Source of the DNA: Anaerolineae bacterium
Lineage (GTDB): Bacteria > Chloroflexota > Anaerolineae > Aggregatilineales > UBA3940
Assembly: GCA_016926985.1 (NCBI GenBank)
Contig: JAFGNO010000097.1
Location: 1-7,574 of the forward strand
Direction of reading: 5' to 3'
Length of the DNA stretch: 7,574 nt
Positions 1 to 5,490 of this stretch are shown here, one piece after another. How positions within the stretch are numbered: position 1 is the stretch's first letter; each line of letters starts with the position of its first letter. A model generated the notes under the pieces. That model searched no databases. It had not been told where the DNA came from and saw nothing but the letters and a program-made list of their open reading frames with translations. Position numbers and translations under genes: made by a program.

Positions 1-2
1 CT

Positions 3-1019
3 GAAGAAGTAGCCGCGCAGGTCAAAACAGCCATTGCCAGGGCGCACAGCGCCGGGCTGACCGGCGTGCACGATTTCGATGGGCCGCTGGCTTTCCAGGC
101 CTACCAGATGCTCCACGCACAGGGAGATTTGAATTTCCGCATCGTGAAGAATATCCCCGTCTATAGGCTGGATCAGGCGGTAGCGCTGGGATTGCGCTGG
201 GGGTTTGGCGATGACTTCCTGCGGATTGGCGGGGTGAAAATCTTTGCCGATGGGGCGCTGGGGCCGCGCACAGCCTGGATGATCGATCCCTACGAAGGCG
301 AGCCGGGAAACTACGGCATCTGCACCACCGACCCGGAGGAAATGTTCGAACAGGTGAATAAGGCCAGCGCGGGCGGGCTGCCTGCTACCATCCATGCCAT
401 CGGCGACCGGGCCGTCCACCAAGTGCTGAATGTCTACGAGGCAGTCCGCAAAGAGGAAAACCGGCGTGGGGTACCACTCAGCGCCTTGCGCCACCGGATC
501 GAGCATGTCCAGATCGTTCACCCGGATGATATATCCCGGCTGGCTGAATTGGGTATTATCGCCTCGATGCAGCCCAACCACGCAACCTCAGATATGGAGA
601 TGGCCGACCGCTACTGGGGCGACCGCTCTGACTACGCTTATAACTGGCGCATACAGCTTGATGCCGGGGCGGTGCTGGCGCTGGGCAGCGATGCACCCAT
701 TGAGCCCATTGAGCCGCTGCCCAATATCCAGGCTGCCGTCACCCGCCGCCGGCTGGACGGCTCACCCGGCCCGGAAGGCTGGCGCTCCGGGGAAGGGGGG
801 CGCAACTGCCTGACAGTGGACGAGGCAGTCAGGGGTTTCACCATGGGCCCGGCTTATGCGGCGGGTATAGAGAAACGGCTTGGCAAACTGCGCCCCGGTT
901 ATCTCGCCGATCTGGTCGTCCTGGACCGCGACATCTATCGCTGCGATCCAATAGCAATCGGTGAAACCCGTGTCCCTGGCACGCTGATCGGCGGCAGGTG
1001 GGCACACCGCGACCTGTAG
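3..1019 (+). CDS. YtcJ-type metal-dependent amidohydrolase, C-terminal part (5' end outside window)
   Basis: This is the C-terminal 338 codons of an amidohydrolase-superfamily enzyme of the Amidohydro_3/YtcJ type, a family that hydrolyses C-N bonds in amides, formamides and related compounds; the substrate cannot be told from sequence. The frame is open from base 3, reading into AGLTGVHDFD, so the GTG at 66 is an internal codon and not a start. Family landmarks occur in order: VKIFADGALGPRTAW (the Lys, codon 237-239, is the likely metal-bridging residue), IHAIGDRAVHQVL (His 393-395), RHRIEHVQI (His 504-506), ALGSDAPIEP (Asp 690-692), and a closing LGKLRPGYLADLVVLDRD, where the composite beta-sandwich domain resumes. 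Relatives are usually about 530-560 residues, so roughly 200 residues are missing upstream, including the HxH metal motif. No signal peptide can be judged. The stop directly abuts the stop of the opposing AOR gene. Family assignment is firm; function is open. Confidence 0.9.
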   Translation, partial: EEVAAQVKTAIARAHSAGLTGVHDFDGPLAFQAYQMLHAQGDLNFRIVKNIPVYRLDQAVALGLRWGFGDDFLRIGGVKIFADGALGPRTAWMIDPYEGEPGNYGICTTDPEEMFEQVNKASAGGLPATIHAIGDRAVHQVLNVYEAVRKEENRRGVPLSALRHRIEHVQIVHPDDISRLAELGIIASMQPNHATSDMEMADRYWGDRSDYAYNWRIQLDAGAVLALGSDAPIEPIEPLPNIQAAVTRRRLDGSPGPEGWRSGEGGRNCLTVDEAVRGFTMGPAYAAGIEKRLGKLRPGYLADLVVLDRDIYRCDPIAIGETRVPGTLIGGRWAHRDL

Positions 1020-1028
1020 CTACGGGTC
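1011..1028. repeat. 18-bp near-palindrome centred on two abutting stop codons
   Basis: GACCTGTAGCTACGGGTC is its own reverse complement except for one position pair (T1015/G1024). The centre falls between 1019 and 1020, exactly where the plus-strand TAG (1017-1019) meets the minus-strand TAG (1020-1022). As plus-strand RNA the odd pair is a U-G wobble, giving a 7-bp stem with an AGCU loop; as minus-strand RNA it is a C-A mismatch. Neither side is followed by a T-tract in its own direction (the plus side is followed by AAAAA), so it is not a textbook intrinsic terminator. Confidence 0.75.
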
Positions 1029-2714
1029 AAAAATGCTGTCCAGGTCTTCGTCGGGCACATCAAACACGGCATTGGTGGGCGCGAGCGGCTCACGTGTCAT
1101 CCACTCAGGGATGCGGTCATCCTTTGCGGTGAAACCGGCTAACCGGTTGAACTCACGCTCCAGCAGGATGGTTTTCCTGCCAAGCTCCACCAGATAGTCA
1201 TTGTCCACCGTCCAGCCGTAGCGGGCATTTATTAAATCCCTGACCATATCCGGGGCCAGCGCAAACCCGCCGAAGATACAGGCCCCCAGCGAGTCATATC
1301 CTGCCATCTTATACTGCGCGGGCCTGGATAGATCAGCCTGCCCCTTTGGGTCGGTGTGATCTACCTGGGCGCGGATGGTCAGCCCTGCCGTGTGATCCGC
1401 CCCCTGGGGCGAGGTCGCATAGGTTACCCCTGTGCCTTTGATTGCTCGCGGGTCATAAGCGGAAAAAGCCTGCCCCTTAACCGTCGGTATCCGGGTGACA
1501 CCCAGCACCTGACCGGTGATCACCGCTCCATTGCCAATGATCCGGCCCAGCGGGGTACCCTCCCGGACCTCCTCCATCACTCGTATCGCCCGCTCACCAT
1601 CCCCAAATTCGAACACCCCTGCTTCGGCAGCCACGCCCAGCGCCGCGCCGACTTCGATTGTGTCCACGCCAATATCGTTGGCGATGCGGTTCAGCCTGGC
1701 AATCACATCCGGATCGTCAATCCCCAGATTGGAGCCCATCAGTGAGATCGTCTCGTACTCAATCGGGGTCACCGCCATTTCGTTATCCGGCCCAAGGAAG
1801 ACATTCGAGCAGCGGATAATGCACCCGGCCATGCAGGCATGCGTATGTTCGCCTCCCCTGGAGAGATTGATCTCGCGGAAAGCCTCTCCGCTTATCTTGT
1901 CAGCGCCCTCGAAGCTGCCTGAAGAAAAACTCCGGGTGGGCATCCCGCCCAGCGTATTGCATAGGCTGACCATTGCCGCCGTCCCGTAATTGGTGTAGAC
2001 CTCGCTGGTCTGTGGGTGCTCCTGCAGCGCCTTGATATAGCGTTTCGATGCCTCTTTGAACAGCGCCTTATCCACCACCGGCGGCGGGTTGGCCTTTGAA
2101 TGGTTGAAAACCACTGCCTTTAGGTGCTTTGACCCCATCACTGCGCCCAGCCCGCCGCGCGCCGAGATGCGGGTGAGATTGTTGTCTTTATCCAGGTGGG
2201 TGATGCCCGCCGTCCGGTAGAGCCGTTCACCGCCCTGCCCGATTGCCGAGATGCTGATTTTTCCCCCATAGCGGTCGATCAGCCGGAGTGCGGTATCCTC
2301 CAATCCCAGCCCCACCAGGTTATCGGCTGGTTCGAAGTGTGCCCCATCCTCATCCACAAACAGCAGTCTCCAGCCCCCGTCCTCTGCCGCGTCTCCCTCA
2401 ATGATCAATGCAAAGAGCCGGAGCCAGGCCATCCGCATCCCGGTGCTGCCGCCTGCATTGGCCTCCTTCACCCCACCGGTGAGCGGACTTTTTCCCCCCA
2501 GCGAGATGCGGTCGAGGCTGGAAAGCATATACCCGACCAGTAGCCCCGGCGCCCAGATCAGTTTGTTATTGGGGCCCAACGGGTCGCACTGCGGCGGCAC
2601 CTCATCCAGCAGAAAGCGGGCAACCAGCCCTCTCCCACCCAAGCCCTTCCAGCCTTCGGGAGCCCGTTCATAGCTGATAATACCGGTCTGTACATTGGCT
2701 CGTAGTAATCGCAT
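1020..2714 (-). CDS. Aldehyde ferredoxin oxidoreductase family protein (W/Mo-bis-pterin, 4Fe-4S)
   Basis: This 564-residue protein is a complete member of the AOR family. Such enzymes carry tungsten or molybdenum on two pterins plus one 4Fe-4S cluster and typically oxidise aldehydes to acids with ferredoxin, in the cytoplasm. Visible landmarks are LGGRG (residues 25-29), GGKSPLTGG (73-81), ARGGLGAVMGSKHLKAV (185-201), cluster cysteines Cys294, Cys298 and Cys302, GADHTAG (439-444 region), and DSLGAC with the fourth cysteine, Cys479. Pterin motifs of the DxxGL(D/C) type appear as NDIGVD (346-351) and DSLGAC (474-479). The frame is open further upstream to 2831, but the ATG at 2714-2712 is preferred. 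It has AGGA seven bases upstream, family members begin within a few residues of this point, and a strong promoter lies at 2758-2785, inside the longer reading. ATG at 2735 is the alternative. The length is somewhat below the ~605 residues of the Pyrococcus enzyme. Substrate is unknown, and no ferredoxin or cofactor gene is nearby. Confidence 0.92.
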   Translation of the reverse strand: MRLLRANVQTGIISYERAPEGWKGLGGRGLVARFLLDEVPPQCDPLGPNNKLIWAPGLLVGYMLSSLDRISLGGKSPLTGGVKEANAGGSTGMRMAWLRLFALIIEGDAAEDGGWRLLFVDEDGAHFEPADNLVGLGLEDTALRLIDRYGGKISISAIGQGGERLYRTAGITHLDKDNNLTRISARGGLGAVMGSKHLKAVVFNHSKANPPPVVDKALFKEASKRYIKALQEHPQTSEVYTNYGTAAMVSLCNTLGGMPTRSFSSGSFEGADKISGEAFREINLSRGGEHTHACMAGCIIRCSNVFLGPDNEMAVTPIEYETISLMGSNLGIDDPDVIARLNRIANDIGVDTIEVGAALGVAAEAGVFEFGDGERAIRVMEEVREGTPLGRIIGNGAVITGQVLGVTRIPTVKGQAFSAYDPRAIKGTGVTYATSPQGADHTAGLTIRAQVDHTDPKGQADLSRPAQYKMAGYDSLGACIFGGFALAPDMVRDLINARYGWTVDNDYLVELGRKTILLEREFNRLAGFTAKDDRIPEWMTREPLAPTNAVFDVPDEDLDSIFDP

Positions 2715-2721
2715 AATGCTG

Positions 2722-2725
2722 TCCT
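2722..2725 (-). promoter_or_regulatory. Ribosome binding site deciding the AOR start
   Basis: On the minus strand AGGA lies seven bases before the ATG at 2714-2712. The other in-frame ATGs (2735 and 2753) have no comparable purine-rich site at proper spacing, and the one at 2753 would sit at or upstream of the predicted transcription start. Confidence 0.5.
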
Positions 2726-2757
2726 GTTTGGTCATAAGCAAATGATCGTTCATCTCT

Positions 2758-2785
2758 AAAATAGGCCGTTTTAACCGGCTGTCAA
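2758..2785 (-). promoter_or_regulatory. Sigma70-like promoter for the AOR gene
   Basis: On the minus strand a perfect -35 hexamer TTGACA (2785-2780) is followed by 16 bases and then TATTTT (2763-2758), which matches four of six positions of TATAAT. Transcription would begin near 2751, giving a leader of roughly 35 bases before the AOR ATG at 2714. This is seen directly as a motif match; activity is inferred. Confidence 0.6.
2765..2779. promoter_or_regulatory. Operator-like dyad filling the AOR promoter spacer
   Basis: GCCGTTTTAACCGGC is a 15-bp odd-centred dyad centred on 2772, with six of seven position pairs complementary. It occupies all but one base of the 16-bp spacer between the AOR -35 and -10 elements. 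A regulator bound here would directly control RNA polymerase access to the AOR promoter. Four-base GC arms can arise by chance, so this is a candidate only. Confidence 0.3.
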
Positions 2786-2790
2786 GCCAG

Positions 2791-2819
2791 TTGCGGGGAT
2801 ACCTGCCGGATGATAGACT
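2791..2819 (+). promoter_or_regulatory. Candidate extended -10 promoter for dnaX-ybaB-recR
   Basis: TTGCGG (2791-2796) lies 17 bases before TAGACT (2814-2819), which is preceded by TG at 2811-2812 and so forms an extended -10 element (TGATAGACT). The -35 matches three of six and the -10 four of six consensus positions. Transcription would begin near 2826, about 36 bases before the dnaX ATG. It lies back to back with the AOR promoter, the two -35 elements being five bases apart. Confidence 0.4.
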
Positions 2820-2847
2820 CGCACCACGCAAGTCTATTTGCCGGAAT

Positions 2848-2851
2848 GGAG
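2848..2851 (+). promoter_or_regulatory. Ribosome binding site deciding the dnaX start
   Basis: GGAG lies ten bases before the ATG at 2862. A TTG at 2838 would add eight residues (MPEWSKLP), but the family begins close to QALYLKWRP, which favours the ATG. Confidence 0.55.
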
Positions 2852-2861
2852 CAAGCTGCCG

Positions 2862-4469
2862 ATGTCATCCCAGGCGCTCTACCTCAAATGGCGCCCCCTC
2901 ACATTCGACAATGTGGTTGGTCAGGAACATATCACCTACACATTACGCAATGCCCTGATCAGCGAGCGGGTTGGGCATGCATACCTGTTCTCCGGGCCAC
3001 GTGGGACCGGGAAAACCACCATGGCTCGCTTGTTAGCCAAGGCGGTAAACTGCCTTGACGAAGACCCTGCTGCTCGGCCCTGCAACGCCTGCCTGCACTG
3101 TATTGCAGTAAACGAGGCCCGTTTTCTGGATTTGATAGAGATTGACGCAGCCTCCCACACCGGGGTCGATGATGTTCGTGAACTGCGTGAGCGGATCGCT
3201 TACTCGCCCGGTGAAGGGCGTTACAAGATTTATATTGTAGACGAGGTTCACCGCTTTTCAGGGGCTGCTTTTGATGCCCTGCTCAAGACGATAGAGGAAC
3301 CCCCAGAGCACGCCATATTTGTGCTGGCAACAACTGAGATTCACAAAGTGCCCCAGACGATCCAATCCCGCTGTCAGCGCTTCGATTTCCGGCGTCTCGG
3401 ATTGGCTGAGATCATCGAGCGCCTGCGCCTGATCCTGGATCATGAAGGGGTTACTGCAGAGGCTCTGGCACTTGAACTGGTTGCCCGGCAGGCAACCGGC
3501 TCTATGCGTGATGCCATCAGCCTGCTTGACCAGTTGATCGTTGAACCAGGCCAGATGCTCACCCTAGAACTGGCCCAGGCTGTCCTGGGAACAGCTAATT
3601 ATGAGGCGATCCTTGCCCTGATTGATGCGCTGATCGCCGGCAACTCTGCTGCTGGCCTGGACCTGGTCAACCGGGTAATTGATCAGGGCGGTGATCCCCG
3701 GCAGTTTGCCCTTCAAACAGTCACCCATCTACGCCATCTGATACTTGTGCAAACCGGTGGATTTGAATTGGTTCAGGCCGAAGTAATGCCCGATATGCAG
3801 GCCGTCCTTGAAGGTCAGGCACAGCAGATACCTCCGGGGGCTCTTCTGGAGATCATCCGCATCTTTAACGAGGCAGTATCGGATACGCGCGGCGGCTGGC
3901 ATCCACAGCTTCCCATGGAGCTAGCTTTTCTGAAGAGCGTTGAGCATCTTCACGCACCGCCGCCACCAGAATTACAGACCTACCCACACAACATAAATCC
4001 CGCTCCCGTAGAAGCATCCGGGCCAGCATACACCTCCCGGTCTGCAGGAAACCCCCGCCCTACCAATGGACAACCAGAACCTGCCACAATCACAGCAGGA
4101 GCCATTCAATCGCGCTGGCATGAGGTCTTGAATGTCGCCCGGCGTCTCGATCCCAGCGGAATGATCCAGGCGCTGCTGCGCTCCGGTAACGTCTATAAGG
4201 TTGAAGGCAGCACAGTCATTCTGCTCATGCCGGGTGACGTATTGTGCGCTAAAATTGAGGATGAAAAGAACCAGGCAGTCATTCAGCAGGCGTTCGAAAC
4301 CGTGTTCGAGCAGATGCTGGTTGTTCGTTGTCAGGTACAATCCAATCCGTCAGGCCCTGCCCGGGCAGGCAATGATGTCGAAGCGCTACTGGCTGATGAT
4401 AGCGTTGTGTTATTTGCCATCAATGAACTGGGGGGGCAGGTCACCCATATTGAAGAAAGTGAGGAGTGA
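2862..4469 (+). CDS. dnaX: DNA polymerase III subunit gamma/tau (clamp loader)
   Basis: This 535-residue protein is the AAA+ ATPase of the replicative clamp loader, which opens the beta clamp and places it on primed DNA. It opens with QALYLKWRPLTFDNVVGQ. Walker A is GPRGTGKTT (45-53), the zinc site is Cys64, Cys74, Cys77 and Cys80, and Walker B is IYIVDEVH (123-130). Sensor 1 ATTE (156-159) is followed by the SRC motif (169-171) that supplies the arginine finger, and sensor 2 is GSMRD (213-217). The clamp-loader collar region runs to about 360. A Pro/Ala/Thr-rich linker covers about 365-417. A compact C-terminal domain follows (about 418-492, from SRWHEVLNVARRLDP to MLVVRCQV), resembling the extra domain found after the collar in many non-enterobacterial DnaX proteins, and then an acidic tail. 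No A-rich slippery site is present in mid-gene, so one full-length product is expected. It is first in an operon with ybaB and recR; its stop lies one base before the ybaB start. Confidence 0.97.
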   Translation: MSSQALYLKWRPLTFDNVVGQEHITYTLRNALISERVGHAYLFSGPRGTGKTTMARLLAKAVNCLDEDPAARPCNACLHCIAVNEARFLDLIEIDAASHTGVDDVRELRERIAYSPGEGRYKIYIVDEVHRFSGAAFDALLKTIEEPPEHAIFVLATTEIHKVPQTIQSRCQRFDFRRLGLAEIIERLRLILDHEGVTAEALALELVARQATGSMRDAISLLDQLIVEPGQMLTLELAQAVLGTANYEAILALIDALIAGNSAAGLDLVNRVIDQGGDPRQFALQTVTHLRHLILVQTGGFELVQAEVMPDMQAVLEGQAQQIPPGALLEIIRIFNEAVSDTRGGWHPQLPMELAFLKSVEHLHAPPPPELQTYPHNINPAPVEASGPAYTSRSAGNPRPTNGQPEPATITAGAIQSRWHEVLNVARRLDPSGMIQALLRSGNVYKVEGSTVILLMPGDVLCAKIEDEKNQAVIQQAFETVFEQMLVVRCQVQSNPSGPARAGNDVEALLADDSVVLFAINELGGQVTHIEESEE

Positions 4470-4470
4470 T

Positions 4471-4818
4471 TTGACCAAAAAACATCGACCCACCTATGGC
4501 CGTCAGCAACCGCAGGGGTTGGGCAATCTGGCCCAGCAAATCCAGCAGATGCAGCAGGAGATGGTTAAAGCTCAGGAAGCCCTGGAGGACGAGACCATTG
4601 AGATCTCTGCTGGCGGCGGTATGGTCACCATTGTTATCACGGGTCACCAGCGGATCCGGCAGCTCACTATCAAGCCCGAGATCGTCGACCCGGATGACGT
4701 TGAGATGCTCCAGGACGTGCTGGTCGCAGCAGTAAATCAGGCTATTGAGCAGTCCCAGGCAATGGCTGCTCAGCGGCTCGAAGGCCTGACCGGCGGCCTT
4801 AACCTCCCCGGCTTCTAA
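4471..4818 (+). CDS. ybaB: YbaB/EbfC family nucleoid-associated DNA-binding protein
   Basis: A small dimeric DNA-binding protein that coats or bridges DNA. It is 115 residues if started at TTG 4471. The family core is clear: a glutamine-rich first helix (LAQQIQQMQQEMVKAQEALE), the strand segment ETIEISAGGGMVTIVITG, then IRQLTIKPEIVDPDDVEMLQDVLVAAVNQAI and a second long helix ending in GLNLPGF. TTG 4471 is chosen because GAGGAG (4461-4466) lies just before it and no ATG is available in frame before the core. An in-frame GTG at 4459, overlapping the end of dnaX, is the alternative and would add four residues. About 15 basic/polar residues precede the core helix, slightly more than in the enterobacterial protein. 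Placement between dnaX and recR is the classic arrangement, and translation is probably coupled to dnaX. Confidence 0.93.
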   Translation: MTKKHRPTYGRQQPQGLGNLAQQIQQMQQEMVKAQEALEDETIEISAGGGMVTIVITGHQRIRQLTIKPEIVDPDDVEMLQDVLVAAVNQAIEQSQAMAAQRLEGLTGGLNLPGF

Positions 4819-4823
4819 ACCAT

Positions 4824-5432
4824 ATGAGTAAGGCTGTTCCAGCTTCCGTCACCCGTTTGATAGAGGAGTTTGCGCGCCTGCCGGGCATCGGTACCAAAAC
4901 CGCTGCCCGCTTGACTTACTATCTGCTTCGCGCCCCGGATGAACACACCCTGGCGCTGTCTGAGGCGCTGCGCGACCTGAAAACCAGCACGCGAACCTGC
5001 TCCATCTGTCATAACATCACCGAAACCGACCCCTGCGCCGTCTGCGCGGACGAAAACCGGGATGCAGGTCTCATCTGCGTTGTTGAGGAACCCCTTGACG
5101 TGCTTGCCATCGAGCGAACCGGCACCTTTACCGGGCGTTACCATGTCCTCCATGGGGCAATTAACCCGATGGAGGGCATTGGCCCTGACCAGCTTCGCAT
5201 CCGCGAACTGCTCGCAAGGATCGGTACGCCGGACGTGCGAGAAATCATTCTGGCGACCAATGTCGGGCTTGAAGGGGATGCCACAGCCATGTATATCTAC
5301 CAGCGCGCCAGGGGGAAGGTCCGGATCACCCGTTTGGCACGAGGACTCCCGGTTGGCGGAGACCTTGAATATGCCGACAGCGTCACCCTGGCTGGCGCAC
5401 TTGATGGGCGCCGCGAGATGGATGGGGATTAG
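4824..5432 (+). CDS. recR: Recombination mediator protein RecR
   Basis: RecR (202 residues) works with RecO and RecF to displace SSB and load RecA at single-strand gaps. All modules are present in order: helix-hairpin-helix LPGIGTKTAARL (19-30); a four-cysteine zinc motif with Cys59, Cys62, Cys71 and Cys74; and a Toprim domain from about residue 82, with VVEEPLDVLAIERTG, the YHVLHGAINPMEGIGP loop (106-121) and ATNVGLEGDATAMYI (144-158). The Walker-like C-terminal segment RLARGLPVGGDLEYAD (170-185) follows. Length is normal for the family. The ATG lies five bases after the ybaB stop and has no clear Shine-Dalgarno sequence, so translation probably depends on ribosomes finishing ybaB. A 215-codon open frame on the opposite strand is a shadow of this gene. 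Confidence 0.98.
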   Translation: MSKAVPASVTRLIEEFARLPGIGTKTAARLTYYLLRAPDEHTLALSEALRDLKTSTRTCSICHNITETDPCAVCADENRDAGLICVVEEPLDVLAIERTGTFTGRYHVLHGAINPMEGIGPDQLRIRELLARIGTPDVREIILATNVGLEGDATAMYIYQRARGKVRITRLARGLPVGGDLEYADSVTLAGALDGRREMDGD

Positions 5433-5453
5433 GCTTGACCTTGTGTCCCTATA

Positions 5454-5470
5454 TATGACCAATAGTCATA
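5454..5470. repeat. Short perfect inverted repeat upstream of the membrane-protein gene
   Basis: TATGAC (5454-5459), a five-base spacer CAATA, then GTCATA (5465-5470): 6-bp perfect arms. It lies 22 bases past the recR stop and 20 before the next ATG. It could be a small operator or an RNA hairpin; no T-run follows, so it does not look like an intrinsic terminator. It overlaps an alternative in-frame ATG at 5455. Confidence 0.4.
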
Positions 5471-5490
5471 CCCCCAAAAAGGTAGAAACG

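Noticed and set aside
696..713. Two tandem copies of a 9-bp unit, CCCATTGAG, in the amidohydrolase
   Set aside because: It encodes the PIEPIEP segment just after the conserved SDAP motif, where the family normally has a similar Pro/Glu stretch of the same length, so it is ordinary coding sequence.
430..844. Overlapping open frames on both strands inside the amidohydrolase gene
   Set aside because: They are alternative-frame readings of a well-supported gene with no independent motifs.
1356..2673. Several plus-strand open frames of 80-160 codons opposite the AOR gene
   Set aside because: They are antisense shadows of a gene with complete family landmarks; none shows a domain or a good ribosome site.
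2715..2831. Upstream 39-residue extension of the AOR frame
   Set aside because: It would place the start upstream of the strong minus-strand promoter, and the extra residues do not resemble the AOR N-terminus.
4477..4483. AAAAAAC as a possible slippery heptamer near the ybaB start
   Set aside because: It lies after the dnaX stop and inside ybaB, where a shift would only truncate the product; no supporting stem-loop was noticed.
4815..5462. Long open frame of 215 codons on the minus strand opposite recR
   Set aside because: It is the antisense of recR, whose family assignment is certain; its product shows no recognisable motif and it has the typical look of a shadow frame in G+C-rich coding DNA.
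5435..5466. TTGACC as a -35 for a promoter before the membrane-protein gene
   Set aside because: At a spacing of 16-18 no -10 better than three of six matches is present; TATATA is only nine bases away and AATAGT is 20 away.
5062..5490. N-terminal extension of the membrane-protein frame back into recR
   Set aside because: The extension overlaps recR in another frame and has no family resemblance; a ribosome site and hydrophobic N-terminus support the ATG at 5491.
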